A DNA stretch of 64,000 nt from JAJAZB01 sp964244295. Its GTDB lineage: Bacteria; Bacteroidota; Bacteroidia; Cytophagales; Spirosomataceae. Under the pieces are notes generated by a model. It had not been told where the DNA came from. It did not search any database and worked only from the letters and a program-made list of their open reading frames with translations. A program made the translations under genes and the position numbers. Where the stretch lies: positions 1 through 64,000 of the forward strand of contig CAXTIG010000011.1 of assembly GCA_964244295.1 (NCBI GenBank). Direction: 5' to 3'. Shown piece after piece: positions 44,511 to 53,705 of the stretch. Positions within the stretch are counted from its first letter, which is position 1; each line of letters starts with the position of its first letter.

Positions 44511-44528
44511 CCCCGTCAACCCCCCGGC

Positions 44529-45503
44529 ATGAGCCTATCCATTCGCGACATCCAGGCCCCCATCGCGGGCGAAATGAACGCCTTCGAGGGCAAATTCCGG
44601 GAGTTCATGAAGAGCAACGTCACGCTGCTCGACAAAATCATGGGCTACATCGTCCGGCGCAAAGGCAAGCAACTCCGGCCCATGTTCGTGTTTCTGGCCG
44701 CCGGCACCTGCGGCAGCATCGACGAATCGACTTACCGGGGGGCCTCGCTCATCGAACTGATTCACACCGCCACGCTCGTTCACGACGACGTGGTCGATGA
44801 TTCCGACTACCGCCGGGGTTTTTTTTCGGTAAATGCCCTCTGGAAAAATAAAATCGCCGTGCTGGTGGGCGATTACCTGCTCTCGCGCAGCCTGTTTCTG
44901 GCCGTCGACCACGAAGATTTTGATTTCCTCCGGCTCATCAACCGGGCCGTGAAGGAAATTTCCGAAGGCGAATTGCTGCAAATCGAAAAAGCCCGCCGCC
45001 TCGACATCACCGAAGCTGTTTATTTTGAAATTATCCGGCAAAAAACCGCCTCGCTCATCGCCGCCTGCTGCGCCGTCGGGGGCCGTTCGACCGGGGCCGA
45101 CGAAGCCACCGTGGCCCGGATGCACCAGTTCGGTGAAAAAGTCGGCATCGCGTTTCAGTTGAAAGACGACCTCTTCGATTACGGCGAGGCCGAAATCGGC
45201 AAGCCGCTGGGCATCGACATCAAGGAAAAAAAAATGACGCTGCCCCTGATTTACGCCCTCAACCAGGCCCCCTGGCTTACCAAACGCCGGATGATCAACC
45301 TCATCCGCAACGAGTCGGAGAAGCCCGCCAAAGTGGCCGAGGTGATTGAGTTTGTCAAAAATTCGGGCGGTATTGCCTACGCCACGGCGGCCATGCAGCG
45401 CTACGTGGCCGAAGCCAGCGTACTGCTGGCCGCTTTTCCCGAATCGACCTACCGCACTTCGCTGGGGCAATTGGTGCAGTACACGATTGAGCGGACGAAG
45501 TAG
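44529..45503 (+). CDS. Polyprenyl diphosphate synthase
   Basis: A trans-prenyltransferase of 324 residues that extends farnesyl-PP with isopentenyl-PP, likely to make the side chain of menaquinone. The first aspartate-rich motif is HDDVVDDSDYRRG and the second KDDLFDYGE; KGKQLRPMFVFLAAG is also typical. The chain-length determining region does not allow a firm choice between octaprenyl and other lengths. The ATG at 44529 is preferred over 44430, whose extension is low-complexity. Confidence 0.93.
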   Translation: MSLSIRDIQAPIAGEMNAFEGKFREFMKSNVTLLDKIMGYIVRRKGKQLRPMFVFLAAGTCGSIDESTYRGASLIELIHTATLVHDDVVDDSDYRRGFFSVNALWKNKIAVLVGDYLLSRSLFLAVDHEDFDFLRLINRAVKEISEGELLQIEKARRLDITEAVYFEIIRQKTASLIAACCAVGGRSTGADEATVARMHQFGEKVGIAFQLKDDLFDYGEAEIGKPLGIDIKEKKMTLPLIYALNQAPWLTKRRMINLIRNESEKPAKVAEVIEFVKNSGGIAYATAAMQRYVAEASVLLAAFPESTYRTSLGQLVQYTIERTK

Positions 45504-45717
45504 GTTTTTAGTAGGCAGAGGCAGTAGCAGTAGGCAGTTCAAATCTGGTCCTTCCCTACTGCGTACCTGAACTGATCAGGCCGATTATTCGCATCTTCCT
45601 CCAGCCGGTGACTTAAGTCACGGCTGGAGGAAGATGCGCGGAAGGAACCTTGTTAAACACCAGTTCACGTATTGCCTCTACCCTTCTCGTCACGCCCCAA
45701 TCGTATTGCCGAACCTC

Positions 45718-46221
45718 ATGAACCCACTCCCGACCGAAGCCATCCGTCACTATTTTGGCGCCGAAAAAGCGGAGAGCCTGATTTTCTGTAGCATGGGCCT
45801 GGTCGCCCTGGCCGTTGGCCTGTATTTTCTGCTGTTTCTGAAGCGCCCCTTCACCACGGGCATGGCTTGGCCGCTGATGGCCGTGGCGCTCATTCAACTC
45901 ACCGTGGGCACCACTGTTTACCGGCGGAGTCCGAAGGACATCGCCCGCGTGGAAGGCTACGCATCGGCCAATCAGGCGAAAATCAGCAGTGAGGAGATTC
46001 CGCGCATGGAAACGGTCATGCGGAGTTTCCAGACCTACCAATACATCGAACTGGGTTTGATGGCAGTCGGGATTCTGTTGCTGGTTTTAGGACCAAATCC
46101 GTTTTGGCGTGGCCTGGGCACCGGGCTGTTCATCCAGGCGGGCCTGATGCTGATTGCCGATTATTTCGCCATGAGCCGGGGAGCCGCGTACCTGGCTTAT
46201 TTACAGCAGTTGGTTCGGTAA
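45718..46221 (+). CDS. Four-helix membrane protein of unknown function
   Basis: A 167-residue protein with four hydrophobic segments (about 20-38, 44-62, 105-122, 128-145), separated by a charged loop RVEGYASANQAKISSEEIPR. Similar proteins occur in Bacteroidota without known function. It lies 25 bases before the bestrophin gene and may be cotranscribed. The ATG at 45718 is preferred over 45634. Confidence 0.75.
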   Translation: MNPLPTEAIRHYFGAEKAESLIFCSMGLVALAVGLYFLLFLKRPFTTGMAWPLMAVALIQLTVGTTVYRRSPKDIARVEGYASANQAKISSEEIPRMETVMRSFQTYQYIELGLMAVGILLLVLGPNPFWRGLGTGLFIQAGLMLIADYFAMSRGAAYLAYLQQLVR

Positions 46222-46246
46222 CCTCCCATCCATACCTTCTTTCACC

Positions 46247-47233
46247 ATGTACGTCGGCAAAGATTTCACCCCAAAACTGCTCTGGCATTTCGCCCGCAAA
46301 AACCTCCTTCGCACGCTGCTTATCAGCGTCCTCGCTTGCGTGTTGTACAAAGTCATCGGCTGGGAGTTCGTGGGCATTTCGTTTTTGCCCATCGCCACCA
46401 TCGGCACGGCGGTAGCGTTTTACGTGGGGTTTAAAAACAACCAGGCCTACGACCGGCTGTGGGAAGCCCGGCGGCTCTGGGGCGGCATCACCAACACCAG
46501 CCGCACTCTGGCCGCGATGGTGATTGCCACCATTCCCGACAAAGAAATCCAGCGCGAGTTTCTGTACCGGCACCTGGCCTGGGTGAATATCCTGCGGCTG
46601 CAACTCCGAAAAACGGTTCCCTGGGCCACCAGCAAAGAAAACCTGCACCAGGATTTCCTGTCGGAACACAACGAACTGGAAAAATTCGACGAAGGGCTGA
46701 AAAAGGTATTCGCCGACATGAACCGGATGGAGTACTACGAGGCGATGGCGGGCCGGAGCAACACGGCCATTCACGCCCTGAAAAAACAGATTCACGAGTT
46801 TGGACGGTTGAAAAAAGCGGGCGTCATCGACGAGTACGAACACTCCGATTTTGTGAAGCAAATCGGCGAACTCTTCAACCACCAGGGCGGCTGCGAGCGC
46901 ATCAAAAACACGCCCCTGTTTCGGCAATACAGCATTTTTAGCCGGGTGTTCGTGCTGCTGTTCATCGCGTTGCTGCCGTTCGGATTGCTCAAGGAAATGG
47001 ACAAACTGGGGGCTTACGGCGTATGGTTTACCATTCCGTTTACGATGCTGATTAGCTGGGTGTTTTTTACGATGGAACAAATCGGTGAATTCAGCGAAAA
47101 CCCCTTCGACAATTCGGTAAACGACACGCCGATGTCCACGATTTGCCGGAACATCGAAATCGAAATCCGCGAGTTTCTGGGCGATACGCCCCTGCCCGAA
47201 AAGCTGAATCCGGTCGAAGGTATTTTACTTTAG
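46247..47233 (+). CDS. Bestrophin family ion channel
   Basis: A 328-residue inner-membrane protein of the bestrophin/YneE (UPF0187) family. Bacterial members form pentameric ion channels. Typical motifs are LLRTLLISVLACVLYK, FLPIATIGTAVAFYVGFKNN, AYDRLWEARRLWGG and, in the C-terminal part, a cytoplasmic NPFDNSVNDTPM segment. The length is usual for the family. Confidence 0.92.
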   Translation: MYVGKDFTPKLLWHFARKNLLRTLLISVLACVLYKVIGWEFVGISFLPIATIGTAVAFYVGFKNNQAYDRLWEARRLWGGITNTSRTLAAMVIATIPDKEIQREFLYRHLAWVNILRLQLRKTVPWATSKENLHQDFLSEHNELEKFDEGLKKVFADMNRMEYYEAMAGRSNTAIHALKKQIHEFGRLKKAGVIDEYEHSDFVKQIGELFNHQGGCERIKNTPLFRQYSIFSRVFVLLFIALLPFGLLKEMDKLGAYGVWFTIPFTMLISWVFFTMEQIGEFSENPFDNSVNDTPMSTICRNIEIEIREFLGDTPLPEKLNPVEGILL

Positions 47234-47284
47234 GGCCTGCAACTGCCTACAACCCGCTCCCAAAACGTCGTTTTTCATTTTCCC

Positions 47285-47899
47285 ATGCACATCGCCATCA
47301 TCGGCTCCGGCCACATCGGCGGCACGCTGGCTCAGGGCTGGGCCAGCGCGGGCCACACCATCACCTTCGGGGTCCGCGACCTCGACGCCTTCAAAGGCAA
47401 AGAATTAACCAACCAGTCCAACATCAGCGCCGCGCCCATCGCCGATGCCGTGGCGTTTTCGGAGGTGATTCTCATCGCTGCCACGCCGCCCGCCACCCGC
47501 GAAATTGCCGAACAACTGGGCGACGTGCGCGACAAAATCATCGTGGATGCCATGAATACCATTCGGGAAAAAGCGGGTGAATTTGCATCGACCGCCGAGG
47601 CGCTCCGAGCCTGGACGAACTGCCCGAATGTCGTAAAATGCTTTAACTCGACGGGTTGGGAAACCATGGCCGACCCGCTTTACGACGGCGTGGCCGTGGA
47701 TATGTTCATGGCCGGAAGTTCGGCGCGGGGCAAGGCAGTGGCCCGCCAACTGGCGCTGAATCTGGGCTTTGCCGACTGCCACGACTTCGGTAGCGACGAT
47801 AAAATTCCCTTGCTCGAACAGTTGGCCCTGGCCTGGATTACCCTCGCTATCGTTCAGAAACAGGGCCGGGGGCTGGCGTTTAAAGTGTTGAAACGCTGA
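47285..47899 (+). CDS. NADPH-dependent F420-reductase-like oxidoreductase
   Basis: A 204-residue Rossmann protein beginning MHIAIIGSGHIGGTLAQGWA with a dinucleotide-binding GSGHIGG, followed by VILIAATPPATREIAEQL, DAMNTIREK and a C-terminal helical part (LLEQLALAWITLAI). It belongs to the NADP oxidoreductase/F420-dependent family; because Bacteroidota do not make F420, the hydride partner is unknown. Confidence 0.85.
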   Translation: MHIAIIGSGHIGGTLAQGWASAGHTITFGVRDLDAFKGKELTNQSNISAAPIADAVAFSEVILIAATPPATREIAEQLGDVRDKIIVDAMNTIREKAGEFASTAEALRAWTNCPNVVKCFNSTGWETMADPLYDGVAVDMFMAGSSARGKAVARQLALNLGFADCHDFGSDDKIPLLEQLALAWITLAIVQKQGRGLAFKVLKR

Positions 47900-47953
47900 A
47901 CCAGCACCCCGCTTTTCCAGTTAATCCCCCCGAAACCAAAAACCAGTTTTATC

Positions 47954-48382
47954 ATGATTGAACGCAACGCCACCGCCCTGTGGAAGGGCACCGGCAAAGA
48001 AGGCACCGGCCACCTGACCACCGGCAGCACCATTCTGCACGAAACGCCCTACTCGTTTGCCACCCGTTTCGAGAGTAAAACCGGCACCAATCCCGAAGAA
48101 CTCATCGCCGCCGCCCACGCGGGCTGTTACTCGATGCAGTTGAGTTTTTACCTCAACGCCGAAGGCTTCACCGCCGACGAACTCACCGCTACGGCCACCG
48201 TGGTGCTCGACCCCAAGCAGGGAGCCGTGACCGCCAGCCACCTCGTGGTGACGGGCGTGGTGCCCGGCATGAGCGAGGAAGCATTCATCGCCCAGGCCGA
48301 AAAAGCCAAAGCCAACTGCCCGATTTCCAAACTGCTGAACGCCGAAATCACGCTGAAGGCCGGGTTTGCCACGAAAGACTGA
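47954..48382 (+). CDS. OsmC family peroxiredoxin
   Basis: A 142-residue OsmC/OhrB-type protein that reduces organic hydroperoxides through two redox cysteines, here in HAGCYSM and ANCPISKL. The start MIERNATALWKGTGKEG and FATRFESKTGTNPEELIAAA are typical. It follows the oxidoreductase gene by 54 bases and may be coexpressed with it. Confidence 0.93.
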   Translation: MIERNATALWKGTGKEGTGHLTTGSTILHETPYSFATRFESKTGTNPEELIAAAHAGCYSMQLSFYLNAEGFTADELTATATVVLDPKQGAVTASHLVVTGVVPGMSEEAFIAQAEKAKANCPISKLLNAEITLKAGFATKD

Positions 48383-48410
48383 CACCCGGTTCGTTCGCAG
48401 ACGTTTCCAT

Positions 48411-48477
48411 CATCAACAAAGTTGTCATCCTGAAAGGACCCGCGCGGCGTCCTTTCAGGATGACAACTTTGTTGATG
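48411..48477. repeat. Perfect 29-base inverted repeat after the OsmC gene (dispersed family)
   Basis: Arms 48411-48439 and 48449-48477 (CATCAACAAAGTTGTCATCC then TGAAAGGAC) are exactly complementary with a nine-base loop. It contains the GTCATCCTGAAAGGACC core of the elements at 42683 and 62598. Confidence 0.9.
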
Positions 48478-48769
48478 GGGTAGTTTAGGATTTCAAAAAC
48501 CTTCTCCTCCCATGATCGCCGAACAAGAACTTCACGTCTTGTTCGGCTGCACCGACGCCGCAACCTGAGTCAGTTGCCGGTCGATGCCGTGGCCAAACCA
48601 CCGCCCGCTTCGCCGAACGAAGTACGACCATTCCCAGACCTAACGGATGCTTCGGAAAATCCACAACGTCCGATTTTGCGGTTGGCCGTGGGAAATAGGG
48701 CGTAACGCTGCTTCCAAGAAACCACGTCGACCTGGTTTCTGCCGTCCAACCTCTCTCAATGCTTTGAAA
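48478..48769. other. Region without an intact gene downstream of the truncated SDR
   Basis: No open frame on either strand resembles a known family. The sequence may hold remains of the 3' half of the SDR gene or of another inserted segment, but none could be aligned by eye. Confidence 0.35.
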
Positions 48770-49198
48770 TCAACCAACTTCAAACACGCGAAACAAAGTG
48801 GCCGAGTCCATATCCTGGAGGAATTTTTTGGTCAGCACCACGTACGCGCCGGTGTTTAATTGAATAATGTCCAGTTCGCGGTTGAGGTCGGTGTTGACAA
48901 ATTCCCCGTACTGCCCTTGCCCGGCGTTGTTGACCAACACGTCGATTTGAATACCCCTGGCCTTCACCTCGTCGTAGACTTCAACAGGTGCTTCTCGTTT
49001 GAACAAGTCTTTCGCCAGCGTGACCACCTCCACGCCGTACTGCTGTTTCAGATCGGAAGCCGTCCGGTCCAGTTCGTCCTGATGCCGGGCCACGATGACC
49101 AGGTTGTACCCGTCTTTGGCAAACAACTTGGCCAATTCATACCCGATTCCGCTGGTGGCTCCGGTGAGGATCGCTTGTTGATTTTGCACGGTTGCCAT
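48770..49198 (-). pseudogene. Truncated short-chain dehydrogenase/reductase
   Basis: The N-terminal half of an SDR: GATSGIGY cofactor loop at 13-20, VIVARHQDEL and the NNAGQGQYGEF motif, then LTKKFLQDM. After that the sequence turns to DSATLFRVFEVG and stops at 142 residues. The family is about 240-270 residues and needs a Ser and a YxxxK after this point; all are missing. The break is abrupt, which suggests a deletion or replacement of the 3' half. The remaining frame is likely non-functional. Confidence 0.75.
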
Positions 49199-49616
49199 GA
49201 TTATTTTGGTTGATTGATGAAGTACGCTGCTTCCTTGCCCGTCCGATGGGCTTGAGGTGCGGGCTGGTCAACCGCTCAAAATTGTTGTTCCAGGATTTTG
49301 CAAGACGACTGGTCCATTCAGGCAGTGGGAAAATACCCCTGTTTTCCCCACTACCTGCCTATTCAAGGGTACGGGTCGTCAGTGAATGGATAGATTGGAA
49401 AAAGCCTTCCGGGCTAACGAATCCCCAGGGGTGGGGTTCGGGGGTGTGATTGGGTTTCATGTCACTAAATCAAGGTGGGTACTGGTTAGTAAGCTACGCA
49501 GTAATCAGGAAATTACACCTCCGTCGATGCTAGTTCTGTTTCGCTTATTTTTGGAAAAAAAATCCACCTGTCGATTAGTCACCGCCGGGCACTTTTGTTC
49601 CTTCATTGCCTTTCCA
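49199..49616. other. Intergenic region with a candidate promoter
   Basis: No gene is recognised in the first 340 bases. TATTTTTG at 49546-49553 is an exact TAnnTTTG match and would give a leader of about 55 bases for the gene at 49617; its -33 element is unclear. The frame of that gene is open back to 49386, but those codons show no conserved pattern. Confidence 0.45.
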
Positions 49617-50174
49617 ATGGCCCTTTCCAAAGAACTCAAAGCGGCTATCCTGACGCTCCCCCGCGAAGAAAAAGACAAACTACTCCTCCGTCTGGTGGGC
49701 AAACACGCCGATTTGCAGGAACAACTGGAATTCAGGCTGGTCGAAGAAGGCACGACACTCAACGACCGCCGCGAAGCCATTCACCGGGCCATCACCCGGC
49801 TCTACAACCGCGACACCATTTCATCGGGCTACCTGATGATGGACATGCGCGAGGTACACGGCGACCTGACCCGGCACGTCAAAACCACGAAAGACGTCTA
49901 CGGCGAGGTGGATTTGCTCCTGCACCTGCTCAACGGGGTGTTCGAAGAACAACTTCGCTGGATTGAACGCTACTCGTCCAAATCCGACACGCTGGCCCAG
50001 TACGTCGCCAAACGAACGGAGGCGCTTTTGAAAAAACTACCCAAACTTCACCCCGACATTCAATTTGAATTTATCGACGCTACCAACCGGCTGCTGGAAC
50101 GGGTCTGGAAATACGCCCCGGCGTACTACGCGAAGGAATTGAAGTTGCCGAAGCAGTACGAGGCAAAAGAGTAA
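49617..50174 (+). CDS. Conserved protein of unknown function
   Basis: A 185-residue, mostly helical cytoplasmic protein (MALSKELKAAILTLPREEKDKLLLR...). It has many charged residues and an HGDLTRHVKTTKDVYGEVDL segment. The initial LPREEKDKLLLRLV resembles the short helical motif seen in many Cytophagales hypothetical proteins; no domain is known. The ATG at 49617 is chosen because it lies after a promoter-like TATTTTTG. Confidence 0.7.
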   Translation: MALSKELKAAILTLPREEKDKLLLRLVGKHADLQEQLEFRLVEEGTTLNDRREAIHRAITRLYNRDTISSGYLMMDMREVHGDLTRHVKTTKDVYGEVDLLLHLLNGVFEEQLRWIERYSSKSDTLAQYVAKRTEALLKKLPKLHPDIQFEFIDATNRLLERVWKYAPAYYAKELKLPKQYEAKE

Positions 50175-50205
50175 ACTCAAATCAATCCTGTTTATCAAAT
50201 TCTTT

Positions 50206-50274
50206 GCTCCGTAGCGTAGGGCTTAAACCCTACGCTACGGAGCGGGTTCCTCGTCCGGATTTGTAATCCGGACG
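50206..50274. repeat. Two adjacent small palindromes upstream of the phosphatase gene
   Basis: The first is a perfect 16-base-arm repeat (GCTCCGTAGCGTAGGG, six-base loop, 50206-50243). The second, CGTCCGGATT TGT AATCCGGACG (50252-50274), has ten-base arms; a weaker copy (GCGGATTTATAATCCG) follows at about 50284-50299. The GGATTTGTAATCC motif is often dispersed in Bacteroidota genomes. Confidence 0.75.
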
Positions 50275-50337
50275 CCAGAGTTGCGGATTTATAATCCGAA
50301 ACGCTGAACTTCGCCCCGCTACCGAACCTTCTACTCC

Positions 50338-52005
50338 ATGAAACTCCGAATTACCTCTTCCCTGCGCGCCTTCCTCATTCTGCATTTCCTATTCTTTATT
50401 CTTAATTTTTCTTTCGCCCAACAGCCCCTCCCCGCCAAACCCAAACTCATCGTGGGCATCGTAGTCGACCAGATGCGCTACGACTTCCTCTACCGCTACG
50501 CCGACCAGTACGGCAGCGGCGGCTTCAAGCGGATGATGGCGGGCGGTTTCAACGCCAAAAATACGCAGTACAGCTACTTCCCGACCGTCACGGCGGCGGG
50601 GCACTCCGCCGTGTACACCGGCTCGGTTCCGGCCATTCACGGCATCGCGGGGAACGAATGGTTTGATTCCCTTCTGGGAAAAACCGTGTATTGCACCGAA
50701 GACAGCACCACCCGCGCCACCGACGGCAACCCCACGGCAGCGGGCCGGATGTCGCCGCGAAATATGCTCGTCAGCACCATTACCGACCAACTCCGGCTGT
50801 CGACCAACTTCCGCTCAAAAGTCGTGGGGATAGCCCTCAAAGACCGGGGCAGCATCCTTCCCGCCGGGCACACGGGCACGGCCTACTGGTTCGACAGCCG
50901 CGACGGCAAGTGGATTTCGAGTACGTACTACATGCCCACCCTGCCCAAATGGGTCAACGACTTCAACGCCCGCAACCTGCCCGCCCAGTACCTGCGCGAG
51001 GGATGGAAAGCCCTGCTCCCTCTCGACCAGTACACCCAAAGCACCCCCGACGACGTGCCCTGGGAGAATAAATTGGCCGGTGACAAAAAACCCGTTTTTC
51101 CGCACGAACTGGCCGCGCCCGTGGGCCAGGAGCGCTACGGCAACGTGGCCCCGACGCCTTTCGGCAACCAACTCACGAAGGAATTCGCCCTCGCCGCCCT
51201 GAAAGCCGAAAACCTCGGCAAGGGCAGTGACACCGATTTTCTGGCCGTCAGTTTTTCCTCGACCGACTACGTCGGGCACGCCTACGGGCCGAACTCCGTA
51301 GAATCGCAGGACACTTACCTGCGCCTCGACCGCGACATCGCCGAGTTGTTGACCACGCTCGATGGCTGGGTGGGCAAGGAAAATTACCTCGTGTTTCTGA
51401 GCGCCGACCACGGCGTGGTCGACGTGCCCGAATTTGCTGCATCGCACAACCTGCCGGGCGGACGGTTCAACTTCGCCCAAGCCACGACCGCCGTGAAAAC
51501 GGCCCTGAAAACCGCCTTCGGCGAGGGGGAGTTCCTTCGCGCCCAAGCCAACTACGAGTTTTACCTCGACCACGCCTTGCTCAAGCAAAAATCCCTGAGC
51601 ATCGCTCAGGTGTACGAAGTAGTCAAGCAGACGCTGATGCCGATGCCCGGCATGGCCACGGTGGTAAACCTGCACGACCTGGGTAACGCCCCGCTCGATG
51701 CCCAGCACCTGGCCCTGCTCCGCAACGGCTGGCACCCCAAGCGCAGCGGCGACGTGTACATCGGCCTGGAGCCGGGCTGGCTAAGCGGTTCGTCTCCGGG
51801 CGCGGGTACCTCGCACAGCACCTTCTACAACTACGATACCCACGTCCCCTGCCTCTGGTACGGCTGGAAAGTCCCGGCGGGTTTTACTGTAACCCCCACC
51901 AAAGTTTCCGACATCGCCCCCACCCTCGCCGCGATGCTCGACATCCTCGAACCCAGCGGCTGCGTCGGCGAACCCATCCGCCCGCTGGTGGAGGGAATGA
52001 AATGA
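50338..52005 (+). CDS. pafA: PafA-type alkaline phosphatase
   Basis: A secreted metallo-phosphatase of 555 residues. After the signal peptide (ending FSFAQ) come the metal ligand Asp44 in IVVDQMR, the nucleophile motif FPTVTAAGHSAVYTGS (Thr85), the Lys-Arg pair in ALKDRGS that is typical of PafA monoesterases, and metal ligands in SSTDYVGHAYGP and SADHGVVDVPE. In Bacteroidota PafA releases phosphate from many organic phosphates, largely independent of phosphate level. Small palindromes lie just upstream. Confidence 0.92.
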   Translation: MKLRITSSLRAFLILHFLFFILNFSFAQQPLPAKPKLIVGIVVDQMRYDFLYRYADQYGSGGFKRMMAGGFNAKNTQYSYFPTVTAAGHSAVYTGSVPAIHGIAGNEWFDSLLGKTVYCTEDSTTRATDGNPTAAGRMSPRNMLVSTITDQLRLSTNFRSKVVGIALKDRGSILPAGHTGTAYWFDSRDGKWISSTYYMPTLPKWVNDFNARNLPAQYLREGWKALLPLDQYTQSTPDDVPWENKLAGDKKPVFPHELAAPVGQERYGNVAPTPFGNQLTKEFALAALKAENLGKGSDTDFLAVSFSSTDYVGHAYGPNSVESQDTYLRLDRDIAELLTTLDGWVGKENYLVFLSADHGVVDVPEFAASHNLPGGRFNFAQATTAVKTALKTAFGEGEFLRAQANYEFYLDHALLKQKSLSIAQVYEVVKQTLMPMPGMATVVNLHDLGNAPLDAQHLALLRNGWHPKRSGDVYIGLEPGWLSGSSPGAGTSHSTFYNYDTHVPCLWYGWKVPAGFTVTPTKVSDIAPTLAAMLDILEPSGCVGEPIRPLVEGMK

Positions 52006-52114
52006 GAGGGCGGATTGGGGAGGTGGACGGTCCGTCGCACGGTTGCGGATTGAAAAAGCCGAAGTCGTACCTTGTCCGGCCCCAATAATTCGTAATTCGT
52101 AATGGCTTTGTTTC

Positions 52115-52792
52115 GTGGAATTTCCCTTCTCCCTTCGCCTTGCCGTCGATGCCGTCGTGTTTGGCTACCGCCAACAGCAAGTGTCGGTGCTGCTCGTCCG
52201 GCGCAACCTCGCTCCCCTGGGTTGGGCCTTGCCGGGCGGATTCGTGCGCGACGAGGAAAGCCTGGAAAGCGCCGTGCGCCGCGAACTGACCGAGGAAACC
52301 GGCGTTTCCATCCAGTACCTCGAACAACTCTACACCTTCGGCGAACCCGCCCGCGACCCGCGCGGTCGGGTGGTGTCGGTGGCGTACTACGCACTGGTCA
52401 AACCCGACGCCTTCGCCCTCGCCGCTGCTACGGATGCCGACGACGCGCAATGGTTTGACGTGAAAGCCCTGCCCGACCTGCTTTTCGACCACGCCGACAT
52501 CCTGGCCTACGCGCTAGGTCGCCTCCGGGCCAAACTGACTTACCAACCCATCGGCTTCGGCCTCCTGCCCGACCCTTTCCTGTTTTCCGATCTAGAACGG
52601 CTCTACGCCACGCTCCTCGACCGCCCCTTCGATCGGAGGAATTTTCGAAAAAAAGCCCTCCGTTTTGGTATCCTGCACGAACTTCCTCAAAAAGTTTCGG
52701 ATGGAAAAGGCCGTCCGGCTTCGCTCTACCAATTCGATGAGGCTCGGTACCGGGCGCTGAAATCGAGTGGATTTTATTTTGAGTTGACGTAG
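52115..52792 (+). CDS. nrtR: NrtR-family Nudix regulator of NAD metabolism
   Basis: The 225 residues contain a Nudix domain with an intact box (Gly42 to Val64, GX5EX7REUXEEXGU) and a C-terminal winged helix (about 150-225) typical of NrtR: KALRFGILHELP and ending RYRALKSSGFYFEL. NrtR represses NAD salvage genes and is released by ADP-ribose. The start is GTG at 52115; the nearby ATG at 52102 is out of frame. It precedes a PRPP synthetase, HAD and NAMPT gene, which strongly supports the call. Because the Nudix box is complete, it may also be a hydrolase. Confidence 0.82.
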   Translation: MEFPFSLRLAVDAVVFGYRQQQVSVLLVRRNLAPLGWALPGGFVRDEESLESAVRRELTEETGVSIQYLEQLYTFGEPARDPRGRVVSVAYYALVKPDAFALAAATDADDAQWFDVKALPDLLFDHADILAYALGRLRAKLTYQPIGFGLLPDPFLFSDLERLYATLLDRPFDRRNFRKKALRFGILHELPQKVSDGKGRPASLYQFDEARYRALKSSGFYFELT

Positions 52793-52816
52793 TGTTTTCA
52801 AAAAACTACGTCAACT
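52782..52816. terminator. Hairpin overlapping the nrtR stop codon
   Basis: Twelve-base perfect arms (AGTTGACGTAGT and complement) with an 11-base loop span the nrtR stop codon. There is a short TTCTTGTTT run behind it, so it may end nrtR transcription. Confidence 0.6.
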
Positions 52817-52817
52817 T

Positions 52818-52865
52818 CTTGTTTGACAAAAATTTCATTTCATATTTGCGTAAAATATACGCAAA
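52818..52865 (+). promoter_or_regulatory. Promoter/operator candidate for the NAD salvage operon
   Basis: A perfect palindrome TTTGCGTA-(5)-TACGCAAA lies at 52845-52865, directly before the prs ATG at 52866. The upstream half overlaps a -7-like CATATTTG (52841-52848), and TTG at 52818-52820 could be the -33 element. This is the place where NrtR repression would be expected; the site itself is inferred from symmetry. Confidence 0.55.
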
Positions 52866-53705
52866 ATGGTTTTCCTCCACCTTTCTCCCGGTTTCAATCT
52901 GGCTTCCGGCCCCGCCCTTTCCTTCAAGGCATTTACCTTTCACGGTGGCGAACCCCACTTCCGGCTCCTGGAACCGCTACCCCCCGGAACGGATGTATCC
53001 ATCAGCACCCGGCTCAACAATTTTCAGGACGTTGGCCTGTTGCTCGTCGCCACCGATGGCCTGCGCCGGGCGGGAGCGGGGAAACTGAGTTTGTTCGTTC
53101 CCTATTTTCCCGGTGCCCGGCAAGACCGGGTCATGACCCCCGGCGAACCGCTCACGGTCAAGGTGTACGCCGACCTGCTCAATGCCCAGCGTTTCGCCCG
53201 CGTGACGGTGTTCGACCCGCACTCCGACGTGACCCCGGCCTTGCTCGACCGCGCCGAAGTACTCAGCAACCATGATTTTGTAAAAACCTGCCTGGCCGAC
53301 CTCGGCCCGGTCACGCTGGTGGCCCCGGACGGGGGGGCGCTCAAGAAAATCTATAAACTCTCGGAAGCGCTCGGCGGCCTGGCGGTGCTGGAATGCAGCA
53401 AAAAGCGGGACGTAAAAACGGGAGCTTTGTCGGGTTTCCACGTACCAGAAGCCAACCTCGGCGGGCGCAATTTCGTCATCGTTGACGACATCTGCGACGG
53501 GGGCGGCACCTTCGTCGGGTTGGCGCAGGAACTTAAAGCCCACGGTGCGGGCGATTTATACCTGACTGTAAGCCACGGGATTTTTAGCCGGGGATTCGAG
53601 GAGTTGGGGCGCTGGTTCAAGGGCGTTTTCACAACCAATTCCATTCGCGATAGCCGGGTGGATGACCCGGATTTTCTGACCATTCAGCCCCTTTCCCTCG
53701 CATGA
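52866..53705 (+). CDS. prs: Ribose-phosphate pyrophosphokinase
   Basis: This enzyme makes PRPP from ribose 5-phosphate and ATP; PRPP is the co-substrate of NAMPT encoded downstream. The 279 residues show the family pattern PYFPGARQDRVM (catalytic loop), DPHSDVTPALL, and the PRPP-binding VDDICDGGGTF (about 206-216). It is somewhat shorter than the usual 310-320 residues of Prs and lacks some of its allosteric region, as is typical for the NAD-operon paralogues. Its stop overlaps the next gene as ATGA. Confidence 0.87.
   Translation: MVFLHLSPGFNLASGPALSFKAFTFHGGEPHFRLLEPLPPGTDVSISTRLNNFQDVGLLLVATDGLRRAGAGKLSLFVPYFPGARQDRVMTPGEPLTVKVYADLLNAQRFARVTVFDPHSDVTPALLDRAEVLSNHDFVKTCLADLGPVTLVAPDGGALKKIYKLSEALGGLAVLECSKKRDVKTGALSGFHVPEANLGGRNFVIVDDICDGGGTFVGLAQELKAHGAGDLYLTVSHGIFSRGFEELGRWFKGVFTTNSIRDSRVDDPDFLTIQPLSLA

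Noticed and set aside
44430..44519. Hydrophobic N-terminal extension of the patatin protein
   Set aside because: It looks a little like a signal peptide but overlaps the promoter and leader of the divergent polyprenyl synthase gene; patatins of this type are usually cytoplasmic.
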